Position numbers and translations under genes: made by a program. Below are positions 9,283 to 17,015 of a DNA stretch of 41,663 nt, in pieces. The notes under the pieces are model-generated. The model did not search any database. It was not told the origin of the DNA and saw only the letters and a program-made list of their open reading frames with translations. This DNA is from Candidatus Faecalibacterium faecigallinarum (GTDB taxonomy: Bacteria; Bacillota; Clostridia; Oscillospirales; Ruminococcaceae): positions 1 through 41,663 of the forward strand of contig DWWN01000042.1 in NCBI GenBank assembly GCA_019119685.1, given 5' to 3'. Position 1 is the stretch's first letter. Each line of letters begins with the position of its first letter.

Positions 9283-10608
9283 TCAGCCCGCGGCCTGCCG
9301 GGCCCCGGCGCGGGCCAGTCCCGCCGCCAGCAAAAAGCCGGCCGGCGCGCTGACGAAACTGGCGAGGTAGAACCCGCTGTACCCCCACAGGGGTACCAGA
9401 AGGACGCAGGCCAGCAGGTCGATGGCGGTGCCGCCCAGGTTGGAGGCCAGGTACAACCCCATCTGCTGACGGCCCCGGAGGCTGGCCTCCTGAAAGTGCT
9501 TCATGGCGGTAAAGGCGTAGACGATGGCCTGGCGGCTGAGCAGCAGCGCGCCGTAGGCGATGGCGTTCCCGTCGGTGGTGAACAGCCGCAGCATCGGCCG
9601 GGCAAACAGGACGCAGCCGGCCGTCACGCCCAAAGCATAAAGCAGCATGATGCCGCGGGCCTGGCGCACCCCGGCCCGGACCCGCCCGTCCTGCCGGGCG
9701 GCGGTGTTCTGGGCGATGAAAAAGACCAGCGACTGGGTAAAACCGTAGACCGGCATCAGCAGCAGGCTGGACATCTTGTTGGCGCAGGAAAAGCCCGCAA
9801 TGGCCGCCACGCCGATGCCGCCCAGCAGCCCCTGCTTGACCATGCCGCCCACCGGCGCGCTGGCCTGCTGGATGGCGCTGGGGGCCGCCAGCCGGAACAC
9901 TTCCCATAGGCAGCGGCGGTCCAGCATGGCGGGGCGGAACGGCCCGGTCAGGAGGGTGCGGCGCAGATACCACAGCATGAACAGGCACCCCGCTACCTGG
10001 GAAAGGGCGGTGGCCGCCGCGGTGCCCGCCACTCCGAAGGGCCCCACCCAGGCAAGGTCCAGCAGGATGTTCAGCACCGATGTGCCCAGCACCGCGTACA
10101 GGGGCGTTTTCGAGTTGCCGCAGCCCATCACCAGCTGTTTGGATAGGTCGTAGACCATCAAAAAGGGCAGGCCGGCCAGGTAAAAGCGGATGTATTCTGC
10201 CGCCTGGGGCAGGATGCCGGCGGGGGTGCGGATCAGCCGCAGCAGCCATTCCGCGCCCAGCAGCCCGGCGCCGGCCATCAGAAGGCCCAGCACCCCGTCG
10301 ATGAACAGCAGGTTGTAGACGGCCGCCGACAGTTCGTCCGGGGTGGAGGTGGGCCGCCGGGCGGCCAGCAGCAGGCCGCCGCCCAGTTCCATCCCGCCCG
10401 ATACGAACAGGAACACCATCAGCACGGTGGACGCGTTGGAGACAGCCGCCAGGGCATCCGCGTCCAGGCACAGCCCCACGATCATGGTGTCGGCCACGGA
10501 ATAGAGCTGGGTGGCCACCATCGTCAGGATGATGGGCCCCGCAAAGCGCAGCAGCGCCGGGCGCACCGGCCCCGACAGCAGGGCGTTTTCGGTCGTTTCT
10601 TGTGACAT
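9283..10608 (-). CDS. MATE-family multidrug efflux transporter
   Basis: The 441-aa length is normal for a MATE transporter, with twelve predicted membrane segments in two related halves (LRFAGPIILTMVATQLYSVADTMIVG begins helix 1). The family exports cationic drugs in exchange for Na+ or H+; the substrate here is not predictable. The ATG at 10608 is chosen because GGAAGGTGAG lies just upstream; the upstream in-frame extension covers the promoter. It is divergent from the MerR gene at 10703 and expressed from a promoter with the 19-bp spacer typical of MerR activation. It is intact, unlike the related module at 2417-3371. Confidence 0.93.
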   Translation of the reverse strand: MSQETTENALLSGPVRPALLRFAGPIILTMVATQLYSVADTMIVGLCLDADALAAVSNASTVLMVFLFVSGGMELGGGLLLAARRPTSTPDELSAAVYNLLFIDGVLGLLMAGAGLLGAEWLLRLIRTPAGILPQAAEYIRFYLAGLPFLMVYDLSKQLVMGCGNSKTPLYAVLGTSVLNILLDLAWVGPFGVAGTAAATALSQVAGCLFMLWYLRRTLLTGPFRPAMLDRRCLWEVFRLAAPSAIQQASAPVGGMVKQGLLGGIGVAAIAGFSCANKMSSLLLMPVYGFTQSLVFFIAQNTAARQDGRVRAGVRQARGIMLLYALGVTAGCVLFARPMLRLFTTDGNAIAYGALLLSRQAIVYAFTAMKHFQEASLRGRQQMGLYLASNLGGTAIDLLACVLLVPLWGYSGFYLASFVSAPAGFLLAAGLARAGARQAAG

Positions 10609-10627
10609 AGGGTTTCTCACCTTCCGG

Positions 10628-10656
10628 TTGCAAAATGCAGCATTTTCTGGTATGCT
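10628..10656 (+). promoter_or_regulatory. Promoter of the merR gene at 10703
   Basis: TTGCAA (10628-10633) and TATGCT (10651-10656) are separated by 17 bp. The -10 overlaps a TGCTGGAT half-site (10653-10660), so binding there could repress the regulator's own gene. Confidence 0.55.
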
Positions 10657-10662
10657 GGATCT

Positions 10663-10693
10663 ATCATAAACCATCCAGCAGCTGGATAGTCAA
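10663..10693 (-). promoter_or_regulatory. MerR-type 19-bp-spacer promoter and operator of the MATE gene
   Basis: On the minus strand -35 TTGACT (10688-10693) and -10 TATGAT (10663-10668) are separated by 19 bp instead of 17. The spacer contains a perfect 15-bp palindrome, ATCCAGC-A-GCTGGAT on the plus strand (10673-10687). This is the arrangement that MerR-family proteins activate by twisting the spacer. A further inverted TGCTGGAT lies at 10653-10660. Confidence 0.88.
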
Positions 10694-10702
10694 GAGGGAA
10701 CG

Positions 10703-11488
10703 ATGCAAAAAAACTATCTGCGGACGGCGGCCTTTGCCAAACTGGCCGGCGTGAACAAAAAGACTTTGCACTATTACGACGAGATCGGCCTGTTCCGGCC
10801 CGCCTATGTCAACGAAAAGGGCTACCGGTTCTATTCGCCTTTGCAGCTGGACCGGCTGGCCCTGATTGTGACTTTGAAGGACCTGGGGGTGCCCCTGAAG
10901 GTGATCGCGGAGTACCTGAGCTGCGGGGACCTGGCCCGGGTGGATGAGATCCTGACCCGCCAAAGCCAGGAATTGGACCGCCGCATCAACCAGCTGACCC
11001 GGCGCAAAGCGCTTTTGGAGGCGCTGCGCCGCCAGAACCGGGGCTTTCTGGACTGGTGCGGCAAAGGCCCCCAGCGGCTGCACCGGGAGCCGGAGCGCAT
11101 CGCCGTGCTGATGAGCCGGGAGGAAATGGAGAGCAGCCGCATCCTGATCGTCAACTACCTGACCGACGGTCCGGGCACCGGCCTGTGCGGGGAAGGGGAG
11201 GAGCGCTTCCTCTACCAGAAGCGGCCGGACGGGCCGATTCTGGTGCCCGGCGGGGACTATCTCTACCTGTATGAGCTCGTGCAGGGGCACCGCGTGTGGG
11301 AGTGGCTGGTCAGCCGCCGGCAGCAGCTGCAGGACTATGCCGCCGCCCGCGGCTGGCAGCTGGATGCGCGCGCCTTCGTGGAATTTGGGGACCTTGCCGT
11401 CAACGGCTGCAGCGAGACGGACCCCGAGCCGCGCAGCATCCGAATGCGCATCTGTGAGCTGGATTCACCTGAATATACTGACGAGTGA
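10703..11488 (+). CDS. MerR-family transcriptional regulator
   Basis: The 261-aa protein has a MerR winged HTH (AAFAKLAGVNKKTLHYYDEIGLFRP, then NEKGYRFYSPLQLDRL), a coiled dimerisation helix with many Arg/Gln residues (about 75-112), and a C-terminal domain of effector-binding size. It most likely activates the divergent MATE gene through the 19-bp-spacer promoter at 10663-10693 and may limit its own synthesis through the overlapping half-site. The start at 10703 follows AAGAGGGAACG. It stops 11 nt before the -35 of the next promoter, without an obvious terminator. The effector is unknown. Confidence 0.9.
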   Translation: MQKNYLRTAAFAKLAGVNKKTLHYYDEIGLFRPAYVNEKGYRFYSPLQLDRLALIVTLKDLGVPLKVIAEYLSCGDLARVDEILTRQSQELDRRINQLTRRKALLEALRRQNRGFLDWCGKGPQRLHREPERIAVLMSREEMESSRILIVNYLTDGPGTGLCGEGEERFLYQKRPDGPILVPGGDYLYLYELVQGHRVWEWLVSRRQQLQDYAAARGWQLDARAFVEFGDLAVNGCSETDPEPRSIRMRICELDSPEYTDE

Positions 11489-11499
11489 AAAGATATATC

Positions 11500-11527
11500 T
11501 TGACTTTACGGCGGTAAAGTGTATAAT
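11500..11527 (+). promoter_or_regulatory. Promoter of the T-box/ABC transporter operon
   Basis: TTGACT (11500-11505) and a perfect TATAAT (11522-11527) are separated by 16 bp. It drives a leader of about 360 nt. Confidence 0.85.
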
Positions 11528-11533
11528 GCAATC

Positions 11534-11808
11534 AAACCGATGAGGCGAAAGAGACCCTGCATCTGGCGCATCCAGAGAGCCCGGCGTGGTGGAAACGGGC
11601 GGTGTCAGGCGGTGGTTATGGGTCGCCGAGGGCCGGGCGAACGGGGAGGTTTCCCCCAGTAGCTTAGGACGGGTGTCTCCCGTTACAGGGCAGGGGAGTG
11701 TTGGCTCCCCGCGAGTGGCTCTGCACCGATGCAGGGCAAACAAGGTGGCACCGCAGAATCGAAAGTTTCGATCCTGTCCTTGTGGCAAACACAGGGACGG
11801 GTCGTTTT
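11534..11808 (+). ncRNA. T-box riboswitch, likely tRNA-Trp specific
   Basis: The leader contains the T-box element GGTGGCACCGC (11744-11754), whose bulge pairs with the tRNA acceptor end, and a Stem I with the usual AGAGAGCC...GGTGGAAAC apical elements (about 11574-11596). The lower helix GGCGA (11544-11548) pairs with TCGCC (11623-11627). Directly above it, one purine away, is TGG (11619-11621), the position of a specifier codon, so tRNA-Trp is the best guess. An overlapping AUG reading is not excluded. The terminator CCTGTCC...GGGACGGG followed by TCGTTTT (11772-11808) competes with the antiterminator. The layout resembles the T-box(Trp)-trpXYZ transporters known from Firmicutes. Confidence 0.88.
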
Positions 11809-11892
11809 CATGTCAGGGCCCGTTCCGCAGCGAAGGCGGGGCGGGCCTTTTCCGTTTGGCTCCGCTCCCCACACAAGAAAGGAGCTTTCCCT

Positions 11893-12969
11893 ATGAAACG
11901 TACCCAGATGATCTCCCGCCGCAGTTTCCTCCAGGCCGCCGCTGCCGCTGCAGCCGCCTGTTCCGCGCTGGCGCTGACCGGCTGCGGGTCTGCTTCCCCG
12001 GCGTCCTCCGCCTCTGCCGCTTCCGGCGAGGCGTCCGGCACCGTGTACAAGGTGGGCGTGGTCAACTATGTGGACGACGCTTCCCTGAACCAGATCGTCG
12101 CCTCGCTGGAGGCCCGTCTGGACGAGGCCGGGGCCGAGCGCGGCGTCACCTTCAATTACGCCGACTACTATTCCAACGCGCAGGCGGACCAGTCCAACCT
12201 GAACCAGATCGGCGCCGACCTCGTGGCTGATGATGTGGACGTCATCGTGGCGGTGGCCACCCCCTCGGCTTCCACCATGCTGGCCGCCGTGGAGGACACC
12301 GATATCCCGGTCATCTACTCGGCCGTCACCGACCCGGTGGGCGCCGGCTTCGACGGGCTGCCCAACATCACCGGCACCTCCGACGCGCTGAACACCGAGG
12401 CCATCATGAACCTGATCCTCTCCATCAACCCCGATCTTGACCAGCTGGGCCTGCTGTACGATCTGGGACAAGATTCTTCCACCCAGGCCATTGCGGACGC
12501 CAAGGCGTTCTGCGATGCACACGGCATCAGCTACATCGAAAAGAACGGCACCAACACCGCCGAAGTCCAGATGGCGGTGGAAGCGCTGGCGGCGTCCGGG
12601 GTCAAGGTGGTGTTCACCCCCACCGACAACACCATCATGACCGCTGAGCTGGCCATCTACGAGACTATGATCGAGGCGGGCATCCAGCACTTCACCGGCG
12701 CGGACAGCTTCGCGCTGAACGGCGCGTTCGTGGGCTACGGCGTGGACTACGTCCAGCTGGGCGAGGCCACCGCCGACATGGTGGTGGAACTGCTGTGCGA
12801 CGGCAAGACGGTGGCCGACCTGCCCTACCGCACCTTTGACAACGGCACCGCCACCATCAACACCGAGACCTGTGCGGCCCTGGGCCTCGACCTCGAGACG
12901 GTCGAGACGGCGTTCGAGCCCTACTGCACCGCCATCGAGGAGCTGGTCACGGCGGAAGAGTTCGAGTGA
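11893..12969 (+). CDS. ABC transporter substrate-binding lipoprotein (ABC_sub_bind family)
   Basis: The 358-aa protein begins with a signal peptide containing SRRSFLQ and the lipobox LTGC, so it should be a membrane-anchored lipoprotein outside the cell. A short Ala/Ser linker leads into a two-lobe binding fold starting at VYKVGVVNYVDDASLNQI, typical of the PF04392-type family that includes TrpX. The start ATG at 11893 follows AAAGGAGC; longer in-frame extensions would lie inside the T-box leader. With the permease and ATPase downstream it forms an importer, and the Trp-type T-box suggests tryptophan or an aromatic precursor as substrate. The SRRxFL motif resembles a twin-arginine signal. Confidence 0.92.
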   Translation: MKRTQMISRRSFLQAAAAAAAACSALALTGCGSASPASSASAASGEASGTVYKVGVVNYVDDASLNQIVASLEARLDEAGAERGVTFNYADYYSNAQADQSNLNQIGADLVADDVDVIVAVATPSASTMLAAVEDTDIPVIYSAVTDPVGAGFDGLPNITGTSDALNTEAIMNLILSINPDLDQLGLLYDLGQDSSTQAIADAKAFCDAHGISYIEKNGTNTAEVQMAVEALAASGVKVVFTPTDNTIMTAELAIYETMIEAGIQHFTGADSFALNGAFVGYGVDYVQLGEATADMVVELLCDGKTVADLPYRTFDNGTATINTETCAALGLDLETVETAFEPYCTAIEELVTAEEFE

Positions 12970-13037
12970 TGGGCCGCTTCCGGCCCTGCGCCCGGTCCGG
13001 CCGGGCAGAATGAAACAAATGTACGTGAGGGGATTCC

Positions 13038-13988
13038 ATGCTGGCTAGTATTTTTTCGATCAACGTCCTGCAGTCGGCCCTGGAGCTGGGCTGCATTTAC
13101 GCGCTGGTGGCGCTGGCGCTGTTTTTGAGCTATTCCATTTTGAACATCGCCGACCTGTCCACCGACGGATGCTTTACCCTGGGCTGCGCGGTCTGCTGCC
13201 AGGTGGCCGTGGCCGGCCACCCGATCCTGGCCCTCTTTGCCGCCATGGCGGCGGGGGTGCTGTCCGGCTTCATCACCGCTTTCCTGCAGACGCGGCTGGG
13301 GGTCGAAAGCATCATGGCCGGCATCATCGTCAACACCGGCCTGTACACCATCAACCTGGCGGTGATGGGATTCTCCTCCAACATGAGCCTGGTGCGGGTG
13401 GACACGGTGTTCTCCCTCGGGAAAGAGCTGCTGGCCTTTGCCGGAGGCTGGTATCAGCTGATTTTGGTGGCGGCGGTCATCCTGATCGCCTGCGTGCTGA
13501 TGGTCCGGTTCCTTAGCACCCGGCTGGGCCTGTCCATCCGGGCCACCGGCGACAACGCCGCCATGGTCCGCGCTTCCAGCATCGACCCGGGCTACACCAT
13601 CATGGTGGGCCTGTGCATCTCGGGCAGCCTGACCGCCCTGTCCGGCGCGCTGCTGGCCCAGTACCAGAAAAGCTGCGACATCAACGTGGGCACCGGCATG
13701 GTGACCATCGCCCTGGCCTCCCTCATCATCGGCGAGACCCTGCTGGGCAAGCGCTCGATGGTGCTGCGGGTGGGCGGCGTGGTCTTTGGCAGCTGCCTGT
13801 ACCGCTTCATCGTGGCGGTGGCCCTGCGGTTCAACGTCCCCGCCGCGGCCATGAAGCTGGTCTCGGCCCTGATCGTGGCGGTGGCCATCTCGATGCCCGC
13901 CATCCGCCAGAAGATCGCCTTTGAAAAGCGCAAGCAGGAGGCCCGCCTCCGCCACGCCAAGACCCACGGCAAAAAGGAGGCTGTCTGA
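13038..13988 (+). CDS. ABC transporter permease (TrpY-like)
   Basis: The 316-aa integral membrane protein has about eight to nine hydrophobic segments, with the branched-chain-type permease signature region GLSIRATGDNAAMVRASSID as coupling loop near residues 160-180. It forms the membrane channel for the lipoprotein at 11893-12969. The start ATG follows GTGAGGGG. The 68-nt gap before it holds two GC-rich hairpins without T-runs (about 12973-13012), which may stabilise the upstream message. The stop codon overlaps the ATG of the ATPase gene by one base, indicating translational coupling. Confidence 0.9.
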   Translation: MLASIFSINVLQSALELGCIYALVALALFLSYSILNIADLSTDGCFTLGCAVCCQVAVAGHPILALFAAMAAGVLSGFITAFLQTRLGVESIMAGIIVNTGLYTINLAVMGFSSNMSLVRVDTVFSLGKELLAFAGGWYQLILVAAVILIACVLMVRFLSTRLGLSIRATGDNAAMVRASSIDPGYTIMVGLCISGSLTALSGALLAQYQKSCDINVGTGMVTIALASLIIGETLLGKRSMVLRVGGVVFGSCLYRFIVAVALRFNVPAAAMKLVSALIVAVAISMPAIRQKIAFEKRKQEARLRHAKTHGKKEAV

Positions 13989-14809
13989 TGCTGATGCTGG
14001 AAATGAAGGGTGTCCGCAAAACGTTCAATCCGGGCACCGTTAACGAAAAGGTAGCGCTGGACGGCGTCGACCTGGCGCTGGAAAAGGGCGATTTCGCCAC
14101 CATCGTGGGCTCCAACGGCGCGGGCAAATCCACCCTGTTCAACGCCATCACCGGCGGGTTCATCGCCGACGAGGGCTGCATCATCCTGGGCGGGGAGGAC
14201 ATCACCTTCACCCCCGAGTTCAAGCGCAGCAAGGTGATCGGCCACCTGTTCCAGGACCCCCTCAAGGGCACCGCCCCCAACATGACCATTGAGGAAAATC
14301 TGGCCCTGGCCTACCTGCGGGCGGGCACGGCCCAGCGGGCGTACTTCTCCCGCATCTCCCGCAAGGACAAAGAGCTGTTCCGGGAGCGTCTGGCTCTGCT
14401 GGGCATGGGCCTGGAGGACCGGATGAAGCAGCCGGTGGGGCTTTTGTCGGGCGGCCAGCGCCAGGCGCTGACCCTGCTGATGGCCACCCTGGTCACCCCC
14501 AAGCTGCTGCTGCTGGACGAGCACACCGCCGCCCTGGACCCGGCCACCGCCGACAAGGTGCTGGAGCTGACCAAGAGCATCGTGGCCGAGCAGGGCATCA
14601 CCTGCCTGATGGTCACCCACAATATGCGCCAGGCGCTGGACCTGGGCAACCGCACCCTGATGATGAACGGCGGCCGCATCGTCTTTGACGTCCAGGGCGA
14701 GGAGCGCAGCAAGATGACGGTGGACGATCTGCTGGAACGCTTCCGCCAGCGCGCCGGCGAGGAGTTGGACAACGACCGCATCCTGCTCAGCAAAGTGGAA
14801 GGCGCATAA
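13988..14809 (+). CDS. ABC transporter ATP-binding protein (TrpZ-like)
   Basis: The 273-aa ATPase has Walker A VGSNGAGKST near residue 40, Q-loop LFQDP, signature LSGGQRQAL, Walker B LLLLDEH and switch histidine TH in LMVTHNM. It powers the importer of the two upstream genes. The Walker B glutamate is followed by HTAALDP where many ABC proteins have PTxxLDP, as in this subfamily. It overlaps the permease stop by one base and has AAAGGAGG upstream. The operon ends at the terminator 14850-14900. Confidence 0.93.
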   Translation: MLMLEMKGVRKTFNPGTVNEKVALDGVDLALEKGDFATIVGSNGAGKSTLFNAITGGFIADEGCIILGGEDITFTPEFKRSKVIGHLFQDPLKGTAPNMTIEENLALAYLRAGTAQRAYFSRISRKDKELFRERLALLGMGLEDRMKQPVGLLSGGQRQALTLLMATLVTPKLLLLDEHTAALDPATADKVLELTKSIVAEQGITCLMVTHNMRQALDLGNRTLMMNGGRIVFDVQGEERSKMTVDDLLERFRQRAGEELDNDRILLSKVEGA

Positions 14810-14849
14810 AAGCCCGGCCCGGACGGCACGGGCATACACACAGAAAAAT

Positions 14850-14900
14850 ACCCCGGTGAACCAAAGCAGCAAGTGCCTGGTCCACCGGGGTGTTTGTTTT
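14850..14900. terminator. Bidirectional terminator between the ABC operon and the small minus-strand gene
   Basis: ACCCCGGTG (14850-14858) pairs with CACCGGGGT (14883-14891), with ACCA/TGGT extending the stem. GTTTGTTTT follows on the plus strand and TATTTTT on the minus strand. Confidence 0.85.
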
Positions 14901-14907
14901 GCCGGGA

Positions 14908-15141
14908 TTACTTCACGTACTCGATGGTGTACTCGAAGCCGTACTCCTCCTGGAGCTTCTTGACGGCAGGCTCACAGTCCTCGATGAAGGTGGGGGCGTA
15001 GACCGAAGCGCCGTTGTGGGCCTTCTTGTAGTCCTCGACGATCTGGGTCAGCTTGTTCCAGCCCTCGCTGGCCTTGGCCTGGTCCACGCTGTCGGGGAAG
15101 TTGATGATGAATTCGCGGTGCTGCGGGATACGAGCTTTCAT
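14908..15141 (-). CDS. Small conserved-looking protein of unknown function
   Basis: The 77-aa product (MKARIPQHREFIINFPDS...) is hydrophilic, without signal peptide or membrane segment. A good AAAGGAG lies before the ATG at 15141 and the coding ends just before a strong terminator, so I regard it as real. It is predicted to be mostly helical with a short C-terminal strand (YGFEYTIEYV). I do not recognise the family. It lies 75 nt downstream of tatD on the same strand; the gap contains a GC-rich hairpin lacking a T-run, so it may be co-transcribed with the metG operon or have its own weak promoter. Confidence 0.75.
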   Translation of the reverse strand: MKARIPQHREFIINFPDSVDQAKASEGWNKLTQIVEDYKKAHNGASVYAPTFIEDCEPAVKKLQEEYGFEYTIEYVK

Positions 15142-15216
15142 AAGACATTCTCCTTTGTTTCTGACAAAATCTATCATCGGCAGCCGCCGCAAGAGCGGCC
15201 GCGGGTCAGTGTTTTT

Positions 15217-16050
15217 TCAGTCCAGGCCGAACACCCGGCGGGCGTTGGCGGCGGTCTGCGCAAAGACCGTTTCGGCCGGGACCCCTTTGCGCTGGGCGAT
15301 GTACTCACCCACATACGCGATCAGGGAGCTGTCGCACCGGGTGCCCCGCACCGGCTCGGGGGCCATGTAGGGGCAGTCGGTCTCCAGCAGGATGGATTCG
15401 AGGGGCAGCGCGTCGATGGCCTTGCCGGCCCGCTTGGCCCCCTTGAAGGTGCAGGCGCCCCCAAAGCCGATGAGGATGCCCTGTTTGGCCAGCCAGACGG
15501 CGTCCTCGGCACTGCCGGAATAGCAGTGCAGGATGCCCTTCGGCCGGTACTTTTTCAGCAGGGCGTAGACGTCGGCGTGGGCCTCGCGGTCATGGACGAC
15601 GATGGGCTTGTCCAGCTCGAGGGCCAGACGGATCTCGGCCTCAAAGAGGGCCAGCTGGGCGTCTTTGGGCACCGGCCAGTGGTAGTCCAGGCCGCATTCC
15701 CCCACGGCTACCACTTTGGGGTCGTCGTAGTAAGGGGCCAGGGCCCGCATTTCGGCGGCCCAGTCCCCGCCGTACACCGAGACGGTGGGGGCAGGGGGCG
15801 CGGAGCCGCACTGGTCGGCGGGCAGCAGGCTTTCGGGGTGGATGCCGATGGCCGCCCACACCCAGGGGTAGCGGTGGGCCAGCTCCAGGCAGCGGGGGGC
15901 GTCCCCCGAGTGGGTGGCCTGCTCGCAGACCCCCACCACGCCCTGAGCGGGCAGGCCGTCCAGCACCTCGAACCGGTCGGCGTTGAAGGCCCCGGAAGAA
16001 TAGTGGGCGTGGGTGTCGAAGATGGGGCCGGCAGAAGGGTAGATGCTCAT
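15217..16050 (-). CDS. tatD: TatD-family metal-dependent DNase
   Basis: The 277-aa TIM-barrel hydrolase has the TatD metal ligands: FDTHAHY near residue 10, the glutamate in AVGECGLDYHW, IVVHDREAH, HCYSG, and the final LLETDCPYMAPEP aspartate. Family members are 3'-5' exonucleases or deoxyribonucleases involved in DNA repair or turnover. The start ATG at 16050 overlaps the EamA stop by four bases (ATGA), showing translational coupling. A much longer open frame upstream is a shadow of the EamA gene. metG-tatD neighbourhoods are common in Firmicutes; here a transporter lies between them. Confidence 0.92.
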   Translation of the reverse strand: MSIYPSAGPIFDTHAHYSSGAFNADRFEVLDGLPAQGVVGVCEQATHSGDAPRCLELAHRYPWVWAAIGIHPESLLPADQCGSAPPAPTVSVYGGDWAAEMRALAPYYDDPKVVAVGECGLDYHWPVPKDAQLALFEAEIRLALELDKPIVVHDREAHADVYALLKKYRPKGILHCYSGSAEDAVWLAKQGILIGFGGACTFKGAKRAGKAIDALPLESILLETDCPYMAPEPVRGTRCDSSLIAYVGEYIAQRKGVPAETVFAQTAANARRVFGLD

Positions 16051-17003
16051 GCCTTGCGCGCCTCCTTTCCGCGGCGGTTGACCAGCCAGATCCCGACGCA
16101 GACCAGGGCCAGGGCGGCCAGGTACTGCCACTCGAACAGGGGTTCGCCGTTCAGCAGGGCGGACAGTAGGACGTTGACCACCGGGTTGACCAGGCCGAAC
16201 ACGCTGATCCGGCTGACGGGGTTGTTTTTCATCAGCAGGGCCCAGAGGACGTACCCCGCCCCCGACACAAAGGCCAGGTAGAGCAGGACGGGGATGCCCA
16301 GGGCGCTCTGGGGCGCGAGGGAGCCGCCCATCAGCAGCCCGATCAGGAGCAGGGCCGCGCCGCCCACCCCCAGATTGATACAGCAGACCATGAAACTGTC
16401 GGCCTTTTGGGTCACGGATTTGTTCCAGGGCCCGGCAGAGGTGAAGATGACGGTGGCCGCCATCATGCAGAAGATGCCCCAGCCGCTGCCGCCGCCGTGG
16501 TTGCCGATGGTCGCCACCAGCACCCCGGCAAACCCGATGGCGCAGCCCGCCGCCTTGGCGGGGGTCATCCGGTCGGAGCGGTAGAGGAAATGGGCCAGAA
16601 TGACCCCCAAAAAGCTCTGGGTGCTGTTCAGGATGCCGCCGAAAGCCCCGGTCAGCAGGGCGACGGCCGCGTAGTAGAAAGCGTACTGGGCTGTGGTCTG
16701 CCACAGGCCCAGGGCGCAGCACTCGGCCAGCACTTTGCCCCGCGGCAGGGCGGGCAGACGGCCTTGCAGCGCAAAGCTGGCCAGCAGGACCAGCGCGCTG
16801 CCCAGCATGAACCGCACCCCTGCAAAGCAGAGGATGGAGGCGGTGTCGGCGGCGTCAATGGCAAAGAGCCGGTAGCCCAGCTTGATGAAGGGGAAAGCCG
16901 ACCCCCAAAAGCAGTTGCAGAGGACGGCAAAGGCCACTGCGAAGGCCGGCGCGCCAAACAGGGCGTCCAGCCTGACGGCGCGGGCGTTGGTGTCCGTGGG
17001 CAA
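16047..17003 (-). CDS. EamA/DMT-family transporter
   Basis: The 318-aa protein has ten predicted membrane segments in two EamA repeats (CNCFWGSAFPFIKLGYRL opens the first; GPWNKSVTQK lies early in the second). The family exports metabolites or imports amino acids and other solutes; the substrate here is unknown. The start is TTG at 17003, seven nt after AAAGGAGG. It lies 12 nt after metG and overlaps tatD, so it is under the same Met-type T-box as metG. That makes an amino-acid-related role worth considering, but this is inference from position only. Confidence 0.88.
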   Translation of the reverse strand: MPTDTNARAVRLDALFGAPAFAVAFAVLCNCFWGSAFPFIKLGYRLFAIDAADTASILCFAGVRFMLGSALVLLASFALQGRLPALPRGKVLAECCALGLWQTTAQYAFYYAAVALLTGAFGGILNSTQSFLGVILAHFLYRSDRMTPAKAAGCAIGFAGVLVATIGNHGGGSGWGIFCMMAATVIFTSAGPWNKSVTQKADSFMVCCINLGVGGAALLLIGLLMGGSLAPQSALGIPVLLYLAFVSGAGYVLWALLMKNNPVSRISVFGLVNPVVNVLLSALLNGEPLFEWQYLAALALVCVGIWLVNRRGKEARKA

Positions 17004-17015
17004 GGGCGGCCTCCT

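Noticed and set aside
12970-13037. Two GC-rich hairpins between the binding-protein and permease genes as terminators
   Set aside because: No T-run follows them. They may be message-stabilising structures at most.
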